From: Asterias rubens
Lineage: Eukaryota > Echinodermata > Asteroidea > Forcipulatida > Asteriidae
Assembly (NCBI RefSeq): GCF_902459465.1
Contig: NC_047080.1
Coordinates: 8,468,866-8,532,865 of the forward strand
Length of the DNA stretch: 64,000 nt
Reading direction: 5' to 3'
This document shows, one piece after another, positions 11,301 to 20,325 of this stretch. Made by a program: the position numbers and the translations under genes. Positions within the stretch are counted from its first letter, which is position 1, and every line of letters starts with the position of its first letter. Under the pieces are notes generated by a model, which had not been told where the DNA came from, searched no databases, and saw only the letters and a program-made list of their open reading frames with translations.

Positions 11301-14300
11301 TCCAGCCAACATTCCAGAAGGTTACTACAACAGGAGTCTCTCACGGGGTGAAGGGCAATATTCACGCACTCACATACCACGTATCCCATCGGCTAGTGGC
11401 TCCAGTAAAACCGGGACGAGAGACAGGGACGTCAGGAGGGCGTTAAATTCAGCCAAGCTGCCACCGTCCGTGATGAAGATGTCGACAGTTATGGTGTCAG
11501 CGAGGCAAGTACTAGGTGGCTGATTAATTTGTCCTAATAATGGGTGATGCTGAGCTGCATTGGCCTCCCACATTAGCAGAACCACAAAATTTAGTCCAGA
11601 TCATCAAGATTTATCTTCCAGTACGCGCTAATCCACCAATCAGATGCTCAAACTACTGGGGAATAAAAACATATATGCTACGACTTCTGTTTTATATCCT
11701 ACTTCCTCTGTTTTTATTACACAGTGCATATTTTGAGTGTCAATGCGTCACGCTCCGTATACGGACAGTGCAAAAATTACATTCTAAACTTTGTGTGCGT
11801 TCATGCTGTTCGTCGCGAAATAATGTTCTGAAATTTTAAACTTTGCGCGTTGCACGTGAGACTGGAAGATATTGTGCTCATGGAATACGTAAAAATGGAA
11901 TACGTAAAAATATAGTGCGTCTGCATCTCATATCCAACTCGGCCTTCGGCCTCTTTGGATATGGGGCGCAGAAGCGCTATATTTTTCCATATTCCACTCG
12001 CGCTTGTGTGATAACTTATAATATTCGTTCAAATCCTCTGTATTAATGGTCGTTGCAGATTCTCTTTGTGATTCATCTAATTTCTTCTCTTTCATAATTT
12101 TCTGACAGGAAGAGGGCTGTACTGAACAGACACAGCAGTGTATTCTATGAAGAAAGACATCAAACCAAAGTTATTAGTAAGTACACAATACAAGACTGGT
12201 AATTCGGTCTTGTGGGGGCAGGGATTAACAATTTTACTGGAACATTTCAAAGGGCAGCAAGGCAACGACTATAGGGGCATAGAGGCAAGTGCCAGCTGCC
12301 TCTGTGGAGATTCATGTCTGACAATATGAATATGCAGCTAACTATAGCTAGCGTATTTTTAAATTGTATTGAAATAGCTGGTCCACTGAATGACAAATCA
12401 AATTCAAGTTCTGGTGGTTATGTCATCGGAGTGTGGGTTCGAATCCCGGTCATGACACTTGTGTCCTTGATCAAGATGCTTTACTATAATTGCTTCCTTT
12501 CACCCAGGGGTATAAATGTGTATCTGCAAAGGTAGAGGTTGCTATTGTGTTTGAAAAAGTCTTTGAGGTGCCAAAGCAGCCCAAGGCTGTATACTCTCTA
12601 GGGAGCTGAGAGAGAGTACAGGAATGTTATTGGCCCAATGACCAGGGCCCAATTTCGTAGGGCTGCTTAAGCACAAAATTCTGCTTAAGCAAAATAATCA
12701 ATGCTTAGTAAAATCAGAAACCGGCCAAAGACTCCACTCAATTTTTATGCTAAGTAAACAATAGCTCAATACCAGTCACAAGCAATGTATATGGCATGAA
12801 ATTTTGGCCAGTAACATGTGTAAAATAAGCAAGCTATTTTCGTGCAATAACCAATTTGTTTTTGCTTAAGCAGCTCTATGAAATTGGCCCAGGGCACTAA
12901 TGTAAAGCACATCATTACTGTCAAATGGGCTTTATAAGAAATCGTCATTATTATATTACTGCTATGATTGACACAAGCAAGGAGAAGTATTGACAATGGA
13001 AAATGTTTTCATATCGTCAGGTTTGGACGAAGCAATCAACAGTCGACCTCCGATGCCCTTTGACCTCGATAATCCTGGGCCGTGCCGTTATACTCCAAGA
13101 AACAAACCCTTGAATGAAACCAACGCTCCTGAGTTCACATTTGGTCATAGGCTACAGGAAAAGGGTGAGTTGAAATTCACGCATCAGTGCAAAAACTTTG
13201 TATCTCGCTTGTCAGATTCAAACTTTAGAAGTCAGGCTGACACCCCCTATGTCTAGATTGGGTTGTTACGTTTCAGTAGATCACGTTTGGCCATAGACTA
13301 CAAGAAAAGTGCGAGTTGAAATCTACGCATCAGTGCAAAAACTTGTATCTCGCTTTTCCAATTCAAACTTTGAGAGTCATGCTGACACCCCCTGGGTTGT
13401 CGCTACACTACTGTGCAGGGCCCAATTTCAGAGAGCTGCTCAAGCACAACAAGTAGCTAAGCTTAACAAAATTATGCTTACCATTAAAGGTTACCAGCCA
13501 AACTCCCATGTCACAAGTACAATTTGTGACTGGTATCCTACTCATTTCTACTTAGAAGAGAAACTTTAAGCAATATTTTCTGCTAAAGCAGCTCTATAAA
13601 ACTGGGCTCAGAGCATTGTTTTTTTTCTCTTTCTAATATTGATCTGTGATTATCATTTTTCACTGACATTTCATTGGTTTTTCTTCTTCAGGCGGTGGCG
13701 GTAGAACAGCCAATTCTAAGACATGGTTCAACAGCAAAGATGGATTCACAACAAAAGTCCACTGGGATAAAAGAGTAAGTAATAAATCCATACAATTGTC
13801 AAAATTCACAAGGTTGTAATTTTGCAATTCTTGAATAGCACTTTGACCAATGTTAAGTAGACCCCCCTACAAAAAGAAGCTAATTCAGTTAAATTTCTAA
13901 CACCCTTAAGTCTTTCATGCGCCAACCATCGATGGGCTTAAATTCCTTCAGAAAAAAAACCTAAAAACCAAAACCAAAAATAAAGACAGCCACACAGTTT
14001 TCAGAATTAGAAAGAGGACTCTTGACCTTTGACCTGTTATTGTTTTTGCTGTTCTCTCAACAAGTGTCACACGAGGCAATTTGCAGAGAACCAGTTCAAG
14101 GCAATCACAACGAAGAAAAGCCATTCACATTTGAATGTTCACAAATTCTTGTCAGGATCGTAAGACTTTGTTTGAAATATTACTCATGTGCTTCCAAAGT
14201 GGTCCTGTAGCATACACTGTAGTTGGTTGCCTGCAAAGGTTTTCTGCAAAAGTTCCCCTCGTGTGACAAGGCCCTAACTTTCGTTTTTACAGGACTTGGG

Positions 14301-17220
14301 AAAGTACTGAGTATACAGTGCTAACACACATCGGTGTATGGGTAAAAAAAAGAAACCCAAAATTAATATTCTTTATCCCCGATGCAAGTTTAACATCTTT
14401 TGTTTCGTAGATGAATTTCTTGAATCTTTGTGGTTGCTTACGAGGAAAGTGGAAACCCCATGGAAAGGATGCAAACCTCTCCTCTAAAGCCCTTTTCACA
14501 ATACTCTTTTCCCCGGGTTGAATAATGGCTGGCCTTTTCATACTATGACCCTTTACCCCAGGTGTTCCCCTGGTGTTGCCCCTGCAAGTTGGCATACCCC
14601 GGGGATTAGCCAACCCTGCTCAGGAGTTGGGGTAAAGTGTAAAACCCAGGGTTATTCTTGAAACGTGCAACTGAAACCCTGTGGAATAGGGACACAGTGT
14701 GAACGTGCGCCGGGTTACTGCATGAATTAAAACCCTGGGGCCTACTAGCCCCAGGGCTATATTCCATGACTGCAAGCGTTACAGTGTGAACATTGCTTGA
14801 GTTTTCATGGGCTTTTGATGGGGAATTAATATTATACTTCATTTATTTTTTGTTTAGTGGCCATCACCAGCTCACTATAACAGCACTCGTCCACTTCTTG
14901 GACGGCGCAAACCAACGATGTTCGACTATCCAAACTTCTCCATAGGCGTCAAGTCCAAATTCAGCATTAACAAAAGAGGTAAGGCTTAATCCCCTAGGCG
15001 AGTGTTTTTAATGGGAATTTTCTTTTACCTAATTGATCAAACTTATTTTGCTTGGTCGTTCTTTTCTTTATAAAGTGATTTCTACAAAAAGATTAAAGGG
15101 AAGGTATACCTTTGGTTTTGTTTAACCGTTCGATTGTTTTAATCCTACATAAATGTTAATGTACACAATAAATCTAACATCTGAAAATTTCATTCCAAAA
15201 GAGATATCGCAGAAAGTTCAAAGCGAATATTTGTCCATGCAGGAAGAGCCATTGGACACTTTCGGTACAGAAAATAAAAAGTTCACATATTTACAAATAA
15301 CTTTACAGGGTTTACAGAAGGTAATGGTGAAAGACTTCTCTTGAAATATTATTCCATTAAATGCTTAACTTTTTGAGAAAACATTAAAACAATATCAATT
15401 CTCGATATCGAGAATTACGGATTTATTTTAAACACATGTCATTACACGGCGAAACGTGCGGAAACAAGGGTGTGTTTTCCCGTTATTTTCTCCAAACTCC
15501 GATGACCGATTGAGCCTAAATTTTCACAGGTTTGTTATTTTATATAGAAGTTGTGATACACGAAGTGTGGGCCTTGGACAATACTGTTTACCGAAAGTGT
15601 CCAATTGCTTTAATAGGAATACACAATCTGAGAAGCGTTACGTTGGCAATTTCGGGGCATTAAAGCTATTGTCTTTTTACATAACCACATTGCTTCAAAG
15701 TGAAATGTTTCTTAGAATGCTTGTTACTAGTGAAAGCTGCTGTAGGCTTCTGACCAATGGTTTGCCTTGCCATTAATTTGAAGAGTGATTTACCAAATGT
15801 ATACCTTCCCTTTAAAAGGCACTGCACACCTTTGGTAATTGTCAAAGGCCACTCTTTTCCTTTGGTGTATCACAACATATGCACTAAATAACAAACCTGT
15901 GAAAAATTTGACTCAATTGGTCTTCAAAGTTGGTGAGAAAACACCCTCGTCGCACAAGTTGTGTACTGTCAGATGCCATGAATTTGAGACCTCAGGTGAG
16001 GTCTCTTATTCAATTCAAATATTTTGAGTTACTACTTTCTTGAAAACTACATTACTTCAGAGGGAGCCATTTTTTCACAATGTTTCATACTCTCAACAGC
16101 TCTCCATTGCTCAATACCAAGTAAGTTTTTTATGCTAACAATTATTTTGAGTAATTACCAATAGTGTCCAGTGCCTTCATTTTTTTTTTACTTAATGCTT
16201 TGATTGCTTTTCTTTGTCTAGGCTCTGAGAATGAACCAGGACCCAACGAGTACAATCGCTCCAATTCAGACTCTATTATTCTGCGGAAAGCCCCGAGCTA
16301 TACCATCAGCCAGAGGCACCAAGGCACACAGCTGTGGGGTGGCAAAGGTAAAAATGTGTACTATAATAATCATAAATAAGGGAAGCAATGTGTGGTGAAG
16401 AGGTTTTCAACTAGTGGTTTAATCCCAACGAGGCCTGGTTCTTGATAATTTTACCGAGACGAAGTCGAGGTAAATTATCAAGAACCAGGCCTCAGCGGGT
16501 TTAAACCACTAGTTGAAAACCGATTCAACACACTTTGATTCCCATTCATAAATACCTTTTCGGTCAAAAACATCATCACTTTTTGGTCAAAAAGTAAAAT
16601 AAATGCGCGTATCGCGTGATGTGGCACAACTGTTTCAGCCGTTGCTCTCGACCAATAGGAATGAAGCAACTGTCTAATAAGAACAGGTGCAAGGTCGCGT
16701 GTCATGCCCATGTTTCAACACTTTTTACCGGTCATAAACAAAGGTTTATACACACCCACGTGACGCGCTCTCCACCAATGGGAATAGCGAAACTGTCTGA
16801 GGTATTTATGAATAGAATAATAGTAATAATACTACGAATAAAGCGCCTTTAAAAGTTTCAAAGCGCAGTAAGAGCATCTCTGAATAAACACAAATTATAG
16901 TAACCTAGCATAAAAGCAAATGAGTTGCTAACTTGTTTAGATGCTCTTCCCGTCATGGGAACTCTGCAAAATCTCGCAAGGAGATTTAAACCCCAAGCTG
17001 GCAACAGCCGATCTCGACATACTAAAAGTCAGCTGAAATTTATTAGTAGATAATCAATTTTAATTTTTCAATTATTTTTTTTGCAGAAACAACCCCAGGT
17101 CCTGGAACATACACCCCTCGTTGGGGGTTCGATTCCGGCATGGTCCACCATCCATCATTCACCATCCAGGGAATTCGTCGGGCCAAAAATCACCAACTTG
17201 GACCACACTCGACTTTTTGA
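8310..17220 (+). CDS. Sperm-tail PG-rich repeat (STPG/SHIPPO) protein, 9 coding exons, 752 aa
   Basis: Exons: 8310-8511, 9619-10722, 11228-11504, 12109-12176, 13021-13164, 13692-13774, 14858-14978, 16222-16347, 17087-17220. Phases agree at every junction and the total is 753 codons with the stop. Residues 1 to about 440 are acidic and low-complexity (Asp/Glu/Ser/Pro/Gln-rich) and include a 45-residue tandem duplication (232-276 and 277-321). The C-terminal half holds PG-rich turns NPGPCRY (568-574), SPAHY (629-633), EPGPNEY (671-677) and TPGPGTY (711-717), typical of the SHIPPO family of ciliary/flagellar microtubule-associated proteins. STPG3 is the closest relative I can suggest, from general resemblance only. 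The MADEQQ start is the first ATG in frame. Intron 3 uses a GC donor. The end of exon 2 could be 10719 or 10722. An acceptor-like TTTAG at 8260-8264 suggests a non-coding first exon upstream. The function is inferred from the family: axoneme or sperm tail. Confidence 0.85.
8515..8745. repeat. SINE-like repeat (family O) in STPG intron 1
   Basis: Starts with AATAATAATAACCCGTTTTTATATAGTGC-type sequence and ends near ATTTACCCCTAGGTGGAGAGAAGCAATTATAGT. The same ends occur at 24605-24702 plus 24848-24990. A tail resembling its 3' part is shared by the SINEs at 9010 and 12410. Confidence 0.5.
8805..8985 (+). repeat. tRNA-derived SINE copy
   Basis: It has the head TTGGTAAGACACTGCTCTTG, the B box GGGTTCGAATCCCACCC, and the tail ACTCGGGAAAGTACTGAG followed by a region ending AATATTCTTTATCCC and a gene-independent AAATTTAACATCTGTTA end. 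It matches 63275-63475 closely. Confidence 0.7.
9005..9205 (+). repeat. Second tRNA-derived SINE family
   Basis: An A-box-like head (AAGGCCGATCGGTTAAGTGC), the B box GGGTTCAAATCCCGGTC, then a unique body containing ACTATAATTGCTTCTCTCCAC. A related copy is at 12410-12640 with GGGTTCGAATCCCGGTC and ACTATAATTGCTTCCTTTCAC. Confidence 0.6.
9207..9532. mobile_element. Family C inverted-repeat element
   Basis: It contains the family blocks AACCTGTGAAAATTTTATTTC, GGAATACACAATTTTATTAG and TTCAGAGTCATACCAAACAT. It lies just upstream of exon 2 of the STPG gene. A fuller copy is at 15096-15815. Confidence 0.55.
11885..12000. repeat. Imperfect palindrome in STPG intron 3
   Basis: TGGAATACGTAAAAATATAG at the left pairs with CTATATTTTTCCATATTCCA at the right. 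The loop region contains GGCCTTCGGCC. It is a small fold-back sequence with no coding signal. Confidence 0.55.
12410..12640 (+). repeat. Second-family tRNA SINE copy
   Basis: B box GGGTTCGAATCCCGGTCATG followed by the body shared with 9005-9205 (ACTATAATTGCTTCC) and the ending CAAGGCTGTATACTC. It lies in STPG intron 4. Confidence 0.55.
12645..12900. mobile_element. Family D palindromic element
   Basis: Begins GGGCCCAATTTCGTAGGGCTGC and ends GCAGCTCTATGAAATTGGCCC, near-perfect inverted repeats with internal TAAGCA motifs. Family D also occurs at 13417-13615, 29390-29630, 34248-34496, 32050-32230, 43092-43345, 55573-55746, 57118-57300 and 63937-64000. Confidence 0.75.
13135..13412 (+). repeat. 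Direct duplication (period 146 bp) including exon 5 splice donor
   Basis: The segment from about 13139 (TTTGGTCATAGGCTACAGG) recurs from about 13285 (TTTGGCCATAGACTACAAG) with about 85-90% identity by eye, ending near CTGACACCCCCT in both copies. The first copy contains the last 24 bases of exon 5 and the functional donor; in the second, the donor GGGTGAGT has become GTGCGAGT. Confidence 0.8.
13417..13615. mobile_element. Family D palindromic element
   Basis: GGGCCCAATTTCAGAGAGCTGC at the left and GCAGCTCTATAAAACTGGGC at the right form the inverted ends. It lies in intron 5 of the STPG gene, directly beyond the duplicated segment. Confidence 0.7.
14285..14402 (+). repeat. Truncated tRNA-SINE tail
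   Basis: Only the 3' part of the SINE is present, from GGACTTGGGAAAGTACTGAG through ATATTCTTTATCCCCGATGC. The tRNA-like head is missing. Confidence 0.65.
14465..14815. mobile_element. Family L inverted-repeat element
   Basis: The left end (GCCCTTTTCACAATACTCTT) is roughly complementary to the right end (ACAGTGTGAACATTGCTTGAG). It contains ACCCCGGGGATTAGCCAACC and AAACCCTGTGGAATAGGGAC. The same blocks recur at 17496-18330. Confidence 0.5.
15092..16178. mobile_element. Nested cluster: family C interrupted by family B, abutting family A
   Basis: Family C starts TTAAAGGGAAGGTATACC at 15096 and resumes at 15618 (GGAATACACAATCTGAG), ending GTATACCTTCCCTTTAA at about 15815. A family B copy (about 15240-15616) sits inside it. 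A family A variant (AAAGGCACTGCACACC ... GTGTCCAGTGCC) follows directly to about 16178. All lie in STPG intron 7. B is therefore younger than C. Confidence 0.7.
16404..16522. repeat. Long hairpin in STPG intron 8
   Basis: CAACTAGTGGTTTAATCCC with GAGGCCTGGTTCTTGATAAT at the left pairs almost perfectly with ATTATCAAGAACCAGGCCTC and GGGTTTAAACCACTAGTTG at the right. The arms are about 50 bp and the loop about 10 bp (CCGAGACGAAG). Confidence 0.85.
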
Positions 17221-17307
17221 TTGAGGTAAATATAAATACAGTCTGTTTTGTTTTAAACTATTGAATTTTGAGGTCCAGCTGGGTGGGTAGCAATGGGGTA
17301 TAATGAG

Positions 17308-17460
17308 CGGGGGTGGATTCCACAAAGAATTAGGACAAGTCCTAACTTAGGACTAGTCCTAGGAGATATACAAATTGCATGGATAGTCCCAAGTAAGGAC
17401 GAGTAACTGGTCCTAACTCGGGATAAGACTAGTCCTAACTCTTTGTGAAATCCACCCCAG
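17308..17460. mobile_element. Family H palindromic element
   Basis: GGGGTGGATTCCACAAAG at the left and CTTTGTGAAATCCACCCC at the right, with repeats of TCCTAACTTAGGACTAGTCC inside. A second copy lies at 59204-59417. Confidence 0.75.
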
Positions 17461-17495
17461 TACTGATAATGAGGGCCAAGTGAAGTCTACAGCCT

Positions 17496-18365
17496 CTTTT
17501 CACACTACTCTATTTCCTTGGGGCAACCTCGGGGGAATAACGGATGGCCCTTTCACACTTGGATCGCTTTACGCCTGATCTACGCTGGCAAGTGGGCAAA
17601 CCCCGAGAAATAGCCACCCCTACTCCAGAGTAGGGTAAGTGGTAAAACCCATGGGTATCGTGCAACAAAAACCCTGTGGAATAGGGACAGAGGCGGGGAA
17701 AGTCAAGCTCTGTTCGCATTGGACTTAATTTGGGTAAACTAACCGAGCAAATGGGTAACTTACCCATTTTAAGTCCAATGCGAACAGCCCCGGAAGTTTC
17801 CCTCCCAGGTAACTTACCCGACCTGAATGGGTAGTTTAATCGACCCATGTCTGCCCGGTTAAATTTACCAGGTCAGTTTAACCGAGCCAAAAAGTCCAGT
17901 GCAAATGCGATCAGGGTAAAAGCCATCCTGGTAAAAAAGCCACATCCGGTCACCCGATCTACGCGCTGCGCCACTTGATCATGTGATGATATGTTGTACA
18001 CATCATTGTTTACACGGACAGAAGCTCGGTTGCACTCATTGCATTCTCGCTGTCATGCACCTGGTCAAAGGTCATTACAATAGCGCCCTCTTGTGTTTGT
18101 CTTAAGTTAGTCGGTATGTGTTTTACCGATCGTTTCGGTTTAGTTTACCCACATCATTAATCCAAGTAAGGACGCTTGTAAGTTTCCCCTTTTGGAATGT
18201 TAACCACTGTCTCGGTAAAACATTAGTCCTATGTGAACACGGCTTAAGAAAGTGGGGTCAGGTAACCGTGGGGTTAAAAAACTCCCGACCCTCTCCAGGG
18301 CTGTGTTCTATGGAGATACAGTGTGAAAACGTTTTACATTTGATTCATGATACCTTTTTCCCCCT
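17496..18365. mobile_element. Family L element(s), partly nested
   Basis: CTCTTTTCACACTACTCTAT opens and GGAGATACAGTGTGAAAACG closes the region. The middle holds another palindrome of its own (GTTCGCATTGGACTTAATTTGG near 17705 and TAAGTCCAATGCGAACAG near 17770). Everything lies inside the predicted 3'-UTR intron of the STPG gene. Confidence 0.5.
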
Positions 18366-18378
18366 CTTTTTCTTACAG

Positions 18379-18840
18379 AGTGTTCAAGGCAAGCACTCTT
18401 CTATTGTAAAAACAGAGGAGCCATCATGGAATCTGAAATTTTTGCTGGTGGGAAGTTATTTGTGTGAATTGATCATGGATGTATGTAATTATTTCTTCTT
18501 CGTCAATGTAGACAGTTGGCCTTATCAGGTATGATCTTATGCTGTGATTAGGAACTTGCGTCTTTATTGTATTTATTACAGGGTGATAATCCACAGTGTT
18601 GAAACATGATGTCTATTTGAATTGAAAACCATTATTATGCAAAAAATATGCAGACTTCAGAGACAATTTTGTATATTTATGCTCTCTATATATTTATATT
18701 CTTGAATTATTTGTGAATCATTCATGTGTGTGCTTTGAGTCAAGGACAACTTTATGCCAAGATTTTTATAATTGCTATTTTGGTGCATGATTTTGAGTCA
18801 ATCAAATTTTGATAATAAAGCTGAAAATACATGTACCAAT
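18379..18840 (+). other. Probable 3' UTR exon of the STPG gene
   Basis: Five bases after the stop, TTGAG|GTAAAT at 17226 is a plausible donor, and TTTTTCTTACAG at 18367-18378 a strong acceptor. A polyadenylation signal AATAAA lies at 18814-18819. The stop is only five bases upstream of the junction, so nonsense-mediated decay is not expected. The open frame 18118-18534 across this region is not conserved-looking. Confidence 0.5.
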
Positions 18841-20310
18841 ACCAAACCATTCCAATGACAATTTCTACCTAAAAACTCATCCTCAGCTGGCCCATTTTGT
18901 TGCAAAGAAACTACAGTTATTTCCTGTTCTTTTGGCTGTGGTACAAATGTTTATAGAATTTGGAGGCAAAAATGTGGGCATTCCATTTTTAGTTTTGAGT
19001 ATTTTTTTCAAAATATTGAACATGGCAGGTGAACTTGAATAGTGATGTTTATTTCAGGAAAGCACCAGATTTTCTGATTTTCGCCACAAAAACTTAGAAA
19101 TAATACATCCTTTTCACCAGTTGGTGTGTTTACATTGAGTTACTTGGTTCATTAAACTTGATGGATGCGCAGTTAATCTGACTGGCAGCTATCACTGGTT
19201 TGAAAATGATCCGACTAAGAACACTGTTTGGAATAGGAATTACATGGAGATAACAGGTGTTAGTTGTCAGATAAAAAGGATGTATTATTCCATCCACTTT
19301 CCTTCCGTAAAGTCAGACTTCTGACATAACAAAAGCAGATGTGTAAAATGAATTGTATACTAAATATTGTTGAATTTTGATAACAAGCTAAAGCTATTCA
19401 CATCTAAAACAGTTTAACATTTGTTTGAGATGCACTTCCAGTGAATTTTTTAAGAGCCAGGCCATCAAATAAGACCACATTGTTTCCATTTTTAAGGACA
19501 GCATAATCTACTTTAAATATACATGTACATTATTTTGATAAAATTACACTTTTTATACTTTTGTATATTTAGAATCAATTTGTGCTAGTAACTTAAAGCA
19601 GCAGAGAAAATACTTTTTAGGTCATTTTTTCCCCCAATAATAATTATGTGTGTAATACAGTTTTGTAAAGGATGATTTATTCTAAGAGAAGACGTTTTAC
19701 ACAAATTGTAGTACTGTATTTTCACGATCTTGTAATATTGTGTATATGTAAATTTGCATGTATTTCCTCAGTAAAATGGATTATAATGCTATACAATGTG
19801 CATTAAAGCAGTTCTTTTCAGAGCCTAAAAAAAAAATTCACCCCTTGTTTTTGTAACCATTTATGGTGTAAAATAAGAGTTACTATAGTAAACGAATGCG
19901 GTAACCGCCCCCCCCCCCCCTGATTTTTTACTGGTCCCTACCAGGCCCTCATGATTCAATATTAAGCCCACTTTTGAAGGAAATGCCGGGCTTACCCCTT
20001 TTGGTTAATTTGTTAAATTTGTTTTTAGTTTTGGGGCATGCGACCATGGAGGAAGGAAATGGTTTTTGATATAAAGGAAGACATTCCTATGAAGATAATA
20101 AACTAGATTTTATGATTTCAATGAAAACATTGCAATTGAAAATGAGGTAATAACACCACACTTTTTAATTCCGTTCGCGCTCACTGTTAAGTTGTTTAAA
20201 TTTTTTATTTGAAGCCAGCAAGCTAGCACATCTGCCTCGCGGTGCACGTGCCAACTACAAAAAAGGTAAAAAACTTCTTCGTTTTAAACAGCGCCCTCAC
20301 CGAGAGGTAT
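18841..20310. other. Intergenic spacer between STPG gene and SKIC2
   Basis: AT-rich and without recognisable gene or full repeat. A poly-C run lies at about 19906-19920. The last 100 bases, containing GCGCCCTC, are presumably the SKIC2 promoter and 5' UTR; no TATA box is evident. Confidence 0.45.
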
Positions 20311-20325
20311 ATGACAGTTGACAAC

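Noticed and set aside
18118-18534. 138-codon frame downstream of the STPG stop
   Set aside because: It starts in a family L repeat and crosses a strong splice acceptor; it is better explained as intron plus 3' UTR.
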